DNA of 64,000 bases from Dyadobacter sp. CY345 (GCF_021502725.1 NZ_JAKFFS010000003.1:310001-374000); one strand, 5' to 3'; counted from the stretch's first letter, positions 53,642 through 63,206 are shown. The notes: generated by a model not told the origin, from the letters alone. Program-made: numbers and translations.

Positions 53642-53925
53642 AAAAGCTTCTGGCGGTTTGCGGGTTTATAATTATATTTTTTGTTTTGACAGTTCCGTCA
53701 ACCATGGCGCAATGTGCTATGTGCAGAGGAAGTGTTGAAAGTTCAATGGGGAATGGAAGAAATAACGTAGGTGTAGGCCTGAATACTGGAATTGTTTATT
53801 TATTTATGATGCCTTATATTTTGGTTGCGGTGATTGGGTATATGTGGTACAGAAGCAGCAAGAAAAATCAGCAGGAACGTCAGTTTGTTACTGCTCGCGT
53901 TCAGCAGGCTTTGCATCAAAAATAG
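53638..53925 (+). CDS. Small exported membrane protein with a CxxC motif, end of the cox operon
   Basis: A 95-residue protein with a signal peptide (MKKLLAVCGFIIIFFVLTVPSTMAQ, written here only as residues 1-25), then an immediate CAMC motif near residues 26-29, RGSVESSMGNGRNNVGVG, one TM helix (IVYLFMMPYILVAVIGYMWY) and a basic cytosolic tail. No function is known to me. It overlaps the DUF420 stop by 4 bases (ATGA), so it is translationally coupled. The CxxC close to the membrane on the outer side suggests copper binding or thiol exchange in oxidase maturation; this is inference. Confidence 0.72.
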   Translation: MKKLLAVCGFIIIFFVLTVPSTMAQCAMCRGSVESSMGNGRNNVGVGLNTGIVYLFMMPYILVAVIGYMWYRSSKKNQQERQFVTARVQQALHQK

Positions 53926-53942
53926 ACGTTAAGATAAAGGCT

Positions 53943-53978
53943 GAGGCGAAATCAAATTGTTGGTTTCGCCTCTTTTTG
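53943..53978 (+). terminator. Terminator of the act-cox operon
   Basis: GAGGCGAAA (53943-53951) pairs with TTTCGCCTC (53964-53972), extended by a wobble and one more pair, followed by TTTTTG. It is the only clear terminator between the tRNA-Cys hairpin and the glycosidase, supporting one long operon from 37.2 to 53.9 kb. Confidence 0.85.
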
Positions 53979-54084
53979 TTTTTTGGTGATGATGAAAAAT
54001 ATATTGCCTGTTTTGAAAATAAATCGATTTTGTAGGTGTAGAAATTGAAGATGGAGTCTTTAAATTGAAAAACCAGTTTTGATC

Positions 54085-56610
54085 ATGAGATCCATTCTTC
54101 TTTTAGTATTATTTTTTTTCTGTTTGCCGGGCCACGGGCAGACCATATCAACTTCGAAGCCTTGGACATATTGGTGGTGGATGGGGAGTGCTGTCACCCA
54201 GGAAGACATCACAGCGCAACTTGAAGGATTTTCAAAAGCCGGCTTAGGCGGTGTTCATATTATTCCGATTTATGGTGTAAAGGGTTACGAAAACGACTTT
54301 GTTCCGTTTCTTACCGATCATTGGTTAAAAGTGATGGAACATACTGTCATCGAAGCGAAACGATTGGGCCTTGGTGTGGATATGACAACTGGTACCGGGT
54401 GGCCATTCGGCGGACCTAACGTTACCAAACAGATGGCTGCCAAAACAATAAACTTCAAAGATGGGAAATGGAAAATCCTACCAACCAAGCAGGAGGTGAA
54501 ACGTGCAGCACCAGGTGGAGAAGGTTTGGTTTTTGATCCCTTTCATCCAACAGCCATGGCCGATTATCTGGTGAGGTTTGATTCCGCTTTTGTTCACGCA
54601 AAAGAATTACCACGATCTATGTATATGGATTCTTACGAGGCCTACGGAGCGAACTGGACGGATGATTTTCTTCGTGAGTTCAAAAAACGGAGGGGATATG
54701 ATCTGCAAAACGAGCCAGCACTTCTGACCGATTCGACGGGAAAGTCAGAATCATTATTGGTGAAAATTGATTATCACCAGACCTTATCCGAACTTCTCCG
54801 CGAAAGATATGCACACGCTTGGACAAGCTGGAGTAAGCAGAAAGGATTTTTAACCAGATACCAGGCACACGGATCTCCTGGAAATCTTCTTGAACTTTAC
54901 GACGAGGCCGATATTCCGGAAACAGAATCCTTCGGTACGAGTAGATTCGGGATTCCCGGACTGAGAATTGATCCTGACTATTCGATAAAACAATTTGGTA
55001 CGCCCAATCCGCTTGCGATGAAGTTCGCGTCTTCTGCTGCTCATTTTTCCGGAAAAAAGTTGGTGAGTTCAGAAACCGGTACTTGGCTTGCCAATCACTT
55101 TAAAGTTTCGTTGTCTCAGGTGAAGCCGCAAATTGACGAATTATTTACGAGTGGAATAAATCATATTTTCTATCATGGCACAACCTACTCGCCGGTTAAG
55201 GAAGCATATCCGGGTTGGTTGTTCTATGCTTCAACGAACTTTGGACCGGCTTCACATTTCGCTGAGCATTTTTCATTATTAAATCAATACGTAGAGCGTT
55301 GTCAGAAGCTGTTACAGGAAAGTCAGCCGGATAATGATATTCTGGTTTATTTTCCAATCCATGATCTTTGGTCGACGCCCGCAAAATCCGCTGGTGGTGT
55401 GCATTTACTTGAAGTTCATCATGTTGATCGCTGGTTATTGCAATTACCATTCGGGCAGTTGACAACAAAATTGTGGAAGGAGGGATATGCTTTTGACTAT
55501 GTCTCCGACAGACAATTTTCGAGATTATCCGCCACAAAAAATGGAGATGTTTCGTCTGGTAAATCAATTTATAAAACGATCCTGATCCCGCCGTCGACAT
55601 ATATGCCGGAGGAGACTTTAAACGAGTTGACCAGACTGGCAAAATCAGGCGCCAATATTATTTTCGCAGACCATTTTCCAGCAAACGTTACAGGTTATAA
55701 TTTAAACGGAACGCGCCAGAAGGAATTCGTAACGAAACTTAGCGAATTGAAAGCAAAAAACGCTGGCGTTGTTGTATCAAAAGATTGGGAAATTGCATTG
55801 CAAAAACATGGTGTTGTTCAGGAACAATGGGCCAAACAAGGGTTAACTTTTATAAGGAAAAAGTCGGGCGACCACTCAATATATTTTATAGCTAATCTGG
55901 CAAATGGTTTCAGGGAAGGCTGGATTCATATTGGTAAACTGACTGGAAAAGTTGAACGTTATGATCCGTTAACAGATGAATTAATCACGCTAGCCACTCG
56001 TACGGAAAAAGGTAAAAGCGAAGTTTTCCTCAAATTACTTCCAGGCGAATCTTGCTTCTTAAGGACATCTGGCCAATCAATGGAAATCGTTCCTGCTTCA
56101 AAACCGGAAAAGCAGTATTCTATCGATGGAAATTGGGCAGTTGATTTTGTTAAAGGCAAGCCTTCATTGCCAGCGTCAGGTAAACTGAAAAAAGCAGGTT
56201 CATGGGTTTCATTATCTGATACCGCCAGATATTTTTCCGGAACTGCCAGGTATGCCCTTGACTTTGATGTACCAGCGGGGTTGTTATCTTCCAAATCGAT
56301 CATCCTGGATTTAGGAGATGTTCGCGAAGTTGCCGCTGTTAAGCTTAATGGTGAAGAAATCGGCACGGCGTGGTCTATTCCTTTTCATTTAAAAGTGATT
56401 CCGGAGACACTTAAAGAAAAAGGAAATAAAATTGAGATCGAAGTAACAAATCTTTCGGCTAATTACATGCGCCTGCGCGACAAACAGGCTCCCGAGTGGA
56501 AGAAATTTTACGATATCAATATTGTTGATATAACGTATAAAAAATTCAATGCAGACAACTGGGAACCTATGCCGTCCGGCTTGCTGGGACCGATTCGTTT
56601 GTTATACTGA
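54085..56610 (+). CDS. Secreted glycoside hydrolase, GH106 (alpha-L-rhamnosidase)-like
   Basis: An 841-residue protein with a signal peptide (residues 1-16, ending in GHG). The catalytic part opens with WTYWWWMGSAVTQEDI and continues with GLGGVHIIPIYGVKGYEN and TGTGWPFGGPNV, which are typical of the GH106 rhamnosidase-like group. A likely acidic pair occurs in MYMDSYEAYGANW and ETESFG. The C-terminal about 150 residues form a galactose-binding-like beta domain (LDLGDVREVAAVKLNGEEIG). The start at 54085 (ATG) is preferred over an in-frame TTG at 54079. It is isolated: no SusC/D pair or other enzymes are near. The exact sugar is not certain. Confidence 0.83.
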   Translation: MRSILLLVLFFFCLPGHGQTISTSKPWTYWWWMGSAVTQEDITAQLEGFSKAGLGGVHIIPIYGVKGYENDFVPFLTDHWLKVMEHTVIEAKRLGLGVDMTTGTGWPFGGPNVTKQMAAKTINFKDGKWKILPTKQEVKRAAPGGEGLVFDPFHPTAMADYLVRFDSAFVHAKELPRSMYMDSYEAYGANWTDDFLREFKKRRGYDLQNEPALLTDSTGKSESLLVKIDYHQTLSELLRERYAHAWTSWSKQKGFLTRYQAHGSPGNLLELYDEADIPETESFGTSRFGIPGLRIDPDYSIKQFGTPNPLAMKFASSAAHFSGKKLVSSETGTWLANHFKVSLSQVKPQIDELFTSGINHIFYHGTTYSPVKEAYPGWLFYASTNFGPASHFAEHFSLLNQYVERCQKLLQESQPDNDILVYFPIHDLWSTPAKSAGGVHLLEVHHVDRWLLQLPFGQLTTKLWKEGYAFDYVSDRQFSRLSATKNGDVSSGKSIYKTILIPPSTYMPEETLNELTRLAKSGANIIFADHFPANVTGYNLNGTRQKEFVTKLSELKAKNAGVVVSKDWEIALQKHGVVQEQWAKQGLTFIRKKSGDHSIYFIANLANGFREGWIHIGKLTGKVERYDPLTDELITLATRTEKGKSEVFLKLLPGESCFLRTSGQSMEIVPASKPEKQYSIDGNWAVDFVKGKPSLPASGKLKKAGSWVSLSDTARYFSGTARYALDFDVPAGLLSSKSIILDLGDVREVAAVKLNGEEIGTAWSIPFHLKVIPETLKEKGNKIEIEVTNLSANYMRLRDKQAPEWKKFYDINIVDITYKKFNADNWEPMPSGLLGPIRLLY

Positions 56611-56619
56611 TTTGTTTTG

Positions 56620-56658
56620 CCACGAATTTTCACTAATCGCATTCGGGAAAATTCGTGG
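56620..56658. other. Hairpin between the convergent GH106 gene and murI
   Basis: CCACGAATTTT (56620-56630) and AAAATTCGTGG (56648-56658) are perfectly complementary (11 bp) around a 17-base loop. No clean T-run follows on either strand. It lies 10 bases past the glycosidase stop and 8 from the murI stop, so it is likely a shared 3' end or weak terminator. Confidence 0.55.
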
Positions 56659-56665
56659 GAAAAAA

Positions 56666-57475
56666 TCATTCCCACAAAGGATAATGTTCAAGCTGGATTT
56701 GCTGACCGAAAAATATGTTTGTTGACTGCTCAAAAGAAAGTGTATAGTCAGAAACATAAAACTGCCGTTTCCCTGTGCCCTTTTCGTTGACTAGATAATG
56801 TTGTTCAAGCCAGGCACGTAACGAGTGTGCAACAATTTCAGAAGTATCCAAAATTTCAACATCGTTTTCGTAATATTTACTGATCTGGTTTTTGATAAGC
56901 GGATAATGGGTACAACCCAAAATCAGTGCCTCAATTCCTTCCAGAGTCGGATCTGAGAGATAGCTGTCAATAATGCTTTCACTGATATTATTATCAAAAA
57001 AACCTTCTTCAATCATGGGAGCCAGTAGCGGCGTTGCAAGAGATTTTAAGTGAATATTTTTATTTAAAGCATCAACTTTTTTCTTGTAGACATTGGATAA
57101 AACAGTCTGTTTCGTTCCAATAAGTCCGATCGTTTTTCCATCATAATGCTCCTTGATATAATCAACCACCGGGTCAATTACATTTAGAACTTTCGCTTTG
57201 CTGCCAACGTACTCCCGGACGAGTTCAAATGCTGCGGCGGACGCAGAGTTGCAGGCGATCAGAATCAGCTTACAATTTTGTTGTAAGAGCATATTGCAAA
57301 TCTTGATAGAATATGCCTGGATGGACGCGGTGGATTTGTCGCCATAAGGTAAATGAGCCGTATCTCCGAAATAAATGGTATTTTCATTTGGCAAAAGTCG
57401 GGTAACTGCGCTGGCGACAGTCATACCGCCAATGCCGCTATCAAATATGCCAATAGGCGCTGAGGAATCGAACAT
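56666..57475 (-). CDS. murI: Glutamate racemase
   Basis: A 269-residue enzyme that interconverts L- and D-glutamate, giving the D-Glu used by MurD. IGIFDSGIGGMTVASAV at the N-terminus, the catalytic Cys in IACNSASAAAF (about residue 75) and the second Cys-His in ILGCTHYPLI (about residue 188) are diagnostic. Length and start are normal. It is monocistronic here. The 251 bases to the next gene hold no recognisable feature. Confidence 0.96.
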   Translation of the reverse strand: MFDSSAPIGIFDSGIGGMTVASAVTRLLPNENTIYFGDTAHLPYGDKSTASIQAYSIKICNMLLQQNCKLILIACNSASAAAFELVREYVGSKAKVLNVIDPVVDYIKEHYDGKTIGLIGTKQTVLSNVYKKKVDALNKNIHLKSLATPLLAPMIEEGFFDNNISESIIDSYLSDPTLEGIEALILGCTHYPLIKNQISKYYENDVEILDTSEIVAHSLRAWLEQHYLVNEKGTGKRQFYVSDYTLSFEQSTNIFFGQQIQLEHYPLWE

Positions 57476-57726
57476 GGTAATCGGGAATAAATAGCTAATC
57501 GGCTATAAAACTAAAGGAAGCTTCGTAATTATCTTTCTTATCCTGATAAATATATTTATGTAATAACAATTTTAATATAGATCCGAAATTAAAATGTTGA
57601 AAGTTAGGTCTTTATAAGTATACGAAGTCATTTGAATCTTTATTTGAAAAATAATCTTAAAAAATATCCTGCCTCATGCAACCTCGGCAATAGTCTTTTG
57701 CATCTTACTATTGAAACAACATTAGA

Positions 57727-58317
57727 ATGGGTCGAATTTTATCATTTTTTAACCAGGAAGCACAGCTGATCAAAGCACTCCGGCAGGAAGACGCCAGGGC
57801 GCAGCGGCAAGTGTATGAAAAGTATGGCCCGCGCATGCTGGGGGTATGCTTTCGTTATCTGGGTGATGAAATGACGGCGGAAGATGTGATGGTGGAGGGA
57901 TTCCTGAAAGTGTTTGGTAAAATTGACCAGTTCAATAGCGAGGGCAGTTTCGAGGGGTGGATCAGGAGAATTATGGTAAATGAGGCGCTGGGACTTTTAC
58001 GGAAAAGAAAGCAAATGCCTGAGGATATTTTATCTGATGAAGCGGCGAATATTCCGGATTACAACTACGCCGACCAGCATATCGAAACACAGGAGTTGCT
58101 AGATCTGATCGAGCAGTTGCCATTCGGGTATCGCACTGTTTTTAATTTATATGCAATTGAAGGTTATGCGCATAGCGAAATTGCAGAATTGTTAGGTATA
58201 ACGGAAAGTACGTCGAAATCTCAGCTTCACCGGGCACGTGCCTTGTTGCAGAAAATGGTGGGAGCCTGGGAAAATGACTTCAAAAAAAAACTGAATTATG
58301 AGAAAGCATCCGGTTGA
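57727..58317 (+). CDS. RNA polymerase sigma factor, ECF subfamily
   Basis: A 196-residue sigma factor. Region 2 (about residues 25-95) includes YEKYGPRMLGVCFRYLGD, AEDVMVEGFLKVFGK and FEGWIRRIMVNEAL. Region 4 (about 120-180) includes LPFGYRTVFNLYAIEGYAHSE and TESTSKSQLHRARALLQ. The gene overlaps the next (a single-TM protein) by 20 bases, indicating co-translation, and is followed by an outer-membrane protein gene. The three-gene unit suggests surface-signal-dependent control. The start is the first ATG before the conserved region. Confidence 0.92.
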   Translation: MGRILSFFNQEAQLIKALRQEDARAQRQVYEKYGPRMLGVCFRYLGDEMTAEDVMVEGFLKVFGKIDQFNSEGSFEGWIRRIMVNEALGLLRKRKQMPEDILSDEAANIPDYNYADQHIETQELLDLIEQLPFGYRTVFNLYAIEGYAHSEIAELLGITESTSKSQLHRARALLQKMVGAWENDFKKKLNYEKASG

Positions 58318-59098
58318 TGATCTTTTCCAAAAGAGACTCACTTCATTGGAGAAAAAACCATCTGAACTCGCCTGGAAACGAATTCAGGAAGGACAGAAAA
58401 AGAAATCGCGGCGAATAGTGGCGTGGGTATGGTATGCGGCAGCGAGCGTAGTTTTGACGTTGGTGACAAGTTATTTGGTATGGCAGGGACAAAACGACAT
58501 TTCTTCTCCGATGCATGCAGGTTCTGAAATTGCAAAGGTCGAAAAGTCTACAAGTAAGCAAGCTGAGGTAGCAGATTCAATTCAAACGGAAAGCGGAAGT
58601 CTGTCGAATGATGAAGCGAAAAGTTCTCTGCCTTCAGAACAGCCCACTTTGGCAAAGCGGGAAATTGTTAAGGAGTCTCCTTCAATAAAGGCCAAGGCGG
58701 AACGTCAGGCTGAAATCAATAGTGCAAATCAGCCAGCTCCGGTTCAGATTGCTAAAATTGAGCCTGTTAAAGCGGAGGAAGTGAAGATAGAAAATGCGGA
58801 GATCCAAAGGTCAATTTCTACTGAAAAGGTAATTCCGAAGACAGTTGAATTAGCGCAGCGCGATGAAAAAAAGCCGGACCGTACGATTATTGTCGAAGTT
58901 GAGGAGCCTGAAAGCGAAGGTAAAGACAAATCAAAATCCCGTTTGTCACGTGTTTTCCGTCAGCTTAAAAATGTGAGAGAAGCAGAGCCGGTCGATTGGG
59001 AAGACGTAGGCTTTAATCCCAAAAGTATTATTGCCAGGGCAGATGACCGAACTAATGATGATGGAAAAGTATCAGGAAAGCGTGAAAGAAAAAATTAA
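58298..59098 (+). CDS. Single-TM protein, candidate anti-sigma factor
   Basis: A 266-residue protein. A basic cytosolic N-terminus of about 40 residues (HPVDDLFQKRLTSLEKKPSE and WKRIQEG) precedes one TM helix (VWYAAASVVLTLVTSYLVW). A long, low-complexity region rich in Lys, Glu, Ala and Ser follows, and a short conserved-looking end (RVFRQLKNVREAEPVDWEDVG). The overlap with the sigma gene and the topology fit an anti-sigma factor, although no zinc-binding or canonical anti-sigma domain is seen. Family not recognised. Confidence 0.72.
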   Translation: MRKHPVDDLFQKRLTSLEKKPSELAWKRIQEGQKKKSRRIVAWVWYAAASVVLTLVTSYLVWQGQNDISSPMHAGSEIAKVEKSTSKQAEVADSIQTESGSLSNDEAKSSLPSEQPTLAKREIVKESPSIKAKAERQAEINSANQPAPVQIAKIEPVKAEEVKIENAEIQRSISTEKVIPKTVELAQRDEKKPDRTIIVEVEEPESEGKDKSKSRLSRVFRQLKNVREAEPVDWEDVGFNPKSIIARADDRTNDDGKVSGKRERKN

Positions 59099-59117
59099 TC
59101 GGTAACCCTATTATGTC

Positions 59118-60227
59118 ATGAAAATGAAAATCATTTTGGCCGTTGTTATGCTTTTGTCTTTGACAGAGTTATGGGCAAAGAACATTATCCCTTCTTCCGT
59201 TACAAAAAATATAAAGAACGATTCGATCATTGTAAGGTTTGGTAATAAAACCAGAATGGTCATCTACGGAGAGAATAAAAGAGAACTGGAGAAAATCCTG
59301 AAATACGATTTGAACGCTTTGCTGAAAGATCTTAAAATTCGTTTGGATAGTACACAGCAGGATACAACGTTAATTGTGGAGGAATTCAGCGGCGACGACT
59401 ATTTGAAAAATAAGCCGGATCTGGGCGACGACAAAAACTATGTGCGGATTGGAAAACGCGGGGGACTGCGTATCAGGAACGGGGATACGAAGGTTGAGAT
59501 TGAAAGCGGAAGTGTAGAGGTGAGTGATGGTGATGGGAATTTTGCCAGAATAGGGCAAACAGCAAAATCTTATGTACCAAGCTGGGGATCGAGCCCGCGG
59601 AAAGGTTTTAACATTGCCCTGGGCTTGAATACCTATGGAAGTAATACACCTTTAAGCACAGCCGCAGGCACATTGGTTGAAATGCCCGAATTAAAACCTT
59701 TTGGGTCAAGGTATATCAGTCTGGGATATATCGCATCTACAACAGTTGCAAGAGGCCAAAAGGCAAGGTTGAGCTTTGATTTCGGGATAGATTTTTCCTG
59801 GTACAATCTGATGTTTGAAGGCAATAATAAGATTATTAAAAATCAGGATATGGTGATTTTTGAACCGGTGCTGAATGACGAGGGAAACGAGATAAATTTA
59901 CAGAAAAATAAGTACGTGCTGCCTTTTGTAAATCTGTCAATCATGCCAACAATAAGTTTTCGCAGATCTTTTATATCACATATCACCGCAGGAGTCTATG
60001 GTGGGTATAGGCTGGGGAGTTATTCCAAGATTGTCGAACGGGAAAGTGATGACAAATCTTTTGATCGCCGTAACTTTTTTGCCAATGATGTCCGGTATGG
60101 CTTAGGCTTCGAGCTTGGCATCCGCAGATTTCCGGATTTGTTCGTAAACTATGATTTGAATGAGTTGTATGAGAAAAATCACGGTCCGTCAGTGAAAATG
60201 TTAAGTTTTGGAATAAAATTATTTTAG
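59118..60227 (+). CDS. Predicted outer-membrane beta-barrel protein
   Basis: A 369-residue exported protein with a signal peptide (IILAVVMLLSLTELWA). An N-terminal soluble part (residues 20-150) carries acidic and lysine-rich strands such as KRELEKILKYDLNALLKDL. The C-terminal about 210 residues have alternating strands (GFNIALGLNTYG, YISLGYIAST, VKMLSFGIKLF) and end in Phe, typical of an outer-membrane barrel. No family is recognised. It is 19 bases after the candidate anti-sigma gene and closes the unit, with a strong terminator behind it. Confidence 0.72.
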   Translation: MKMKIILAVVMLLSLTELWAKNIIPSSVTKNIKNDSIIVRFGNKTRMVIYGENKRELEKILKYDLNALLKDLKIRLDSTQQDTTLIVEEFSGDDYLKNKPDLGDDKNYVRIGKRGGLRIRNGDTKVEIESGSVEVSDGDGNFARIGQTAKSYVPSWGSSPRKGFNIALGLNTYGSNTPLSTAAGTLVEMPELKPFGSRYISLGYIASTTVARGQKARLSFDFGIDFSWYNLMFEGNNKIIKNQDMVIFEPVLNDEGNEINLQKNKYVLPFVNLSIMPTISFRRSFISHITAGVYGGYRLGSYSKIVERESDDKSFDRRNFFANDVRYGLGFELGIRRFPDLFVNYDLNELYEKNHGPSVKMLSFGIKLF

Positions 60228-60241
60228 ATATAAGTTATTGA

Positions 60242-60286
60242 TTTAGTGCCTGCTAGGATCCTTTTTCTAGCAGGCACTAAAATTTT
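60242..60286 (+). terminator. Terminator after the sigma / TM protein / barrel unit
   Basis: TTTAGTGCCTGCTAG (60242-60256) and CTAGCAGGCACTAAA (60267-60281) form a perfect 15-bp stem with a 10-base loop, with Ts after it. Confidence 0.93.
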
Positions 60287-60310
60287 CTGAATATTTTTTT
60301 CATAAAGTAT

Positions 60311-60340
60311 TTGACATTAATGAAAAAGGTCATAATTTTG
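60311..60340 (+). promoter_or_regulatory. Promoter of the tRNA-tuf unit
   Basis: TTG at 60311-60313 (in TTGACA), 19 bases, TAATTTTG at 60333-60340: a strong Bacteroidetes-type promoter. It lies 52 bases upstream of tRNA-Tyr and would drive the tRNA genes and possibly tuf. Confidence 0.82.
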
Positions 60341-60392
60341 CAGCTCCAAAAGTGAGACAAGAGGTTCTCACGGTTGTATTGAAATGTTGATC

Positions 60393-60475
60393 GGGGGTGT
60401 ACCAGAGTGGCCAAATGGGGCAGACTGTAAATCTGCTGGTGTACGCCTACGGTGGTTCGAATCCATCCGCCCCCA
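60393..60475 (+). tRNA. tRNA-Tyr (anticodon GTA)
   Basis: An 83-base class II tRNA with a long variable arm. The acceptor GGGGGTG (60393-60399) pairs with CGCCCCC (60468-60474) with one wobble, the anticodon loop CTGTAAA gives GTA, and the T-loop is GTTCGAATC. Discriminator is A. Confidence 0.95.
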
Positions 60476-60533
60476 CAGTTTAAACCAGAGTTTTCTTTAT
60501 GTTTACCAGTATAAAGAAAGGTTTATAACAATT

Positions 60534-60606
60534 GCGAAAGTAGCTCAGCTGGTAGAGCGATAGCCTTCCAAGCTATAGGTCGCGAGTTCGAACCTCGTCT
60601 TTCGCT
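60534..60606 (+). tRNA. tRNA-Gly (anticodon TCC)
   Basis: A 73-base cloverleaf. The acceptor GCGAAAG (60534-60540) pairs with CTTTCGC (60599-60605), anticodon loop CTTCCAA gives TCC, T-loop GTTCGAACC. Confidence 0.95.
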
Positions 60607-60623
60607 CATTTTTAAGACACGTC

Positions 60624-60671
60624 AAGCGACTAGCGAAAACATTCATTTTGAAGCCCTTTCGCTGGTCGCTT
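60624..60671. other. Hairpin between tRNA-Gly and tRNA-Thr
   Basis: AAGCGACTAGCGAAA (60624-60638) pairs with TTTCGCTGGTCGCTT (60657-60671), a 15-bp stem with one wobble and an 18-base loop. TTTT follows partly. It could be a terminator, an RNase processing stem or a small repeat element related in style to the one at 457. Confidence 0.6.
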
Positions 60672-60746
60672 TTGGCTGTGGTCTAAACTGAGATTAATTT
60701 CTCACGCGAAGGTGCTTAACGTAGCAACTCGATATATTGAAATTTT

Positions 60747-60818
<72 letters not shown>

Positions 60819-61004
60819 CGGAAGAATATTTAAAAATATTCTGAAATTTAAAGCTGCTGAAAACAGTCAGGTTTAAATGAAGATTTTGATCCTTGCATTT
60901 AGTTTTTTTGATTTTGAAGGGCTTGGTAAATGTAAGCTAAAAGGGATCAATCAATAGTGTTTAATAAATTCGTAATAACTTCAAATTTTAAGCGTACTTA
61001 GGAC

Positions 61005-62192
<1,188 letters not shown>

Positions 62193-62206
62193 GTCGGGAA
62201 AGATTT

Positions 62207-62245
62207 AAAAACAAGTGCATTTCTGATGAAATGCACTTGTTTTTT
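62207..62245 (+). terminator. Terminator after tuf
   Basis: AAAAACAAGTGCATTTC (62207-62223) and GAAATGCACTTGTTTTT (62228-62244) form a perfect 17-bp stem with a 4-base loop, followed by Ts. Confidence 0.95.
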
Positions 62246-62265
62246 ATAAAAATAGTGTATCTTTG
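62237..62265 (+). promoter_or_regulatory. Promoter of tRNA-Trp/secE/nusG, overlapping the tuf terminator
   Basis: TTG at 62237-62239 lies in the 3' arm of the tuf terminator, 18 bases before TATCTTTG at 62258-62265. The -7 element is an excellent match and the start would be about 20 bases upstream of tRNA-Trp. Confidence 0.7.
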
Positions 62266-62293
62266 CAGCCCGAAACATTGGTTAGCACGGAAT

Positions 62294-62364
62294 ACGGGTG
62301 TAGTTCAAGGGTAGAATAGCGGTCTCCAAAACCGTTGATGGGAGTTCGAATCTCTCCACCCGTG
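62294..62364 (+). tRNA. tRNA-Trp (anticodon CCA)
   Basis: A 71-base cloverleaf. The acceptor ACGGGTG (62294-62300) pairs with CACCCGT (62357-62363), discriminator G; the anticodon loop CTCCAAA gives CCA; T-loop GTTCGAATC. It is 18 bases upstream of secE, a common arrangement. Confidence 0.95.
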
Positions 62365-62382
62365 CATAAGCAAAAAGCAAAA

Positions 62383-62574
62383 ATGGATAAATTTACTTCG
62401 TTTCTAAAAGCATCTTGGGAAGAAATGACCGAGCATGTTACGTGGCCTCCCTTTAACGAGCTTCAGGCGAACACAACATTGGTGCTTGTTGGATCACTTA
62501 TTTTTGCCTTTGTGGTAGGGATAATGGACTTTGTCTTTGAAAACGCACTCAGACTGTTTTATCAGTCTTTCTAA
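62383..62574 (+). CDS. secE: Preprotein translocase subunit SecE
   Basis: A 63-residue inner-membrane protein with one TM (TTLVLVGSLIFAFVVGIMDF) after the conserved cytosolic amphipathic stretch WEEMTEHVTWPPFNEL. It stabilises SecY in the SecYEG channel. The start at 62383 (ATG) is the first after tRNA-Trp; an earlier frame would run into the tRNA gene. nusG follows in 32 bases, the standard secE-nusG pair. Confidence 0.95.
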   Translation: MDKFTSFLKASWEEMTEHVTWPPFNELQANTTLVLVGSLIFAFVVGIMDFVFENALRLFYQSF

Positions 62575-62606
62575 GGTATTTTTTTTAGCGACACCCCCTG
62601 AATGGT

Positions 62607-63161
62607 ATGAGTGGATTAAATTGGTTTGTATTGCGTGCTGTGTCAGGACAAGAGAAAAAGATCAAGTCCTATATTGAAAATGAAATAACACGGCAGAAAC
62701 TCACAGAATTCGTTCCGCAGATTCTTATTCCTTCTGAGAAGATATATGAAATGCGTAATGGAAAGAAGCGGGTTAGGGAAAAGAACTTTTTCCCGGGATA
62801 CATTATCATTTCCGCCGATCTGTCAAAAGGTGAGGTTTTGCACATTATAACAAGTATTCCAGGAGTAATCGGATTTCTGGGAAATGCTCAGGGAAATTCC
62901 AAAGTACCGGTGCCGCTGCGTCAGGCAGAAATTAACCGGATTTTAGGAAGAGTAGACGAAGCTGAACACCACGAAGAAGCACCGAACATGTCGTTCATGA
63001 AAGGTGAAACTGTTAAAGTGGTAGATGGTCCTTTTAGTGGATTCATCGGTTTGGTGGAAGAAGTATTTGATGAGAAGAAAAAACTCAATGTAGTTGTAAA
63101 AATATTCGGGCGTAATACACCCGTTGAATTAAGTTACGCACAAGTAGAAAAGGATAATTGA
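62607..63161 (+). CDS. nusG: Transcription termination/antitermination factor NusG
   Basis: A 184-residue factor that couples RNA polymerase with the ribosome. The NGN domain begins LNWFVLRAVSGQEKKIKSYI and includes KKRVREKNFFPGYIIISADL (only partly cited); the KOW domain is near residue 130 (GETVKVVDGPFSGFIGLVEE). Length is normal. The secE-nusG-rplK-rplA order is conserved in bacteria. Confidence 0.96.
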   Translation: MSGLNWFVLRAVSGQEKKIKSYIENEITRQKLTEFVPQILIPSEKIYEMRNGKKRVREKNFFPGYIIISADLSKGEVLHIITSIPGVIGFLGNAQGNSKVPVPLRQAEINRILGRVDEAEHHEEAPNMSFMKGETVKVVDGPFSGFIGLVEEVFDEKKKLNVVVKIFGRNTPVELSYAQVEKDN

Positions 63162-63168
63162 TTGAAAG

Positions 63169-63206
63169 AACGGGCAGGGTAAGCTTCCACTTGCATGTAA
63201 GCCGTT
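63169..63206 (+). promoter_or_regulatory. Candidate leader structure upstream of rplK (possible L1 control site)
   Basis: AACG (63169-63172) pairs with CGTT (63203-63206), and GCTT (63183-63186) pairs with AAGC (63199-63202). The right side is continuous while the left has a 10-base internal loop. Two short helices around an asymmetric loop resemble the general form of the rRNA/mRNA site that L1 binds. Positional support is good (L11-L1 leader), but the sequence match has not been verified. Confidence 0.35.
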
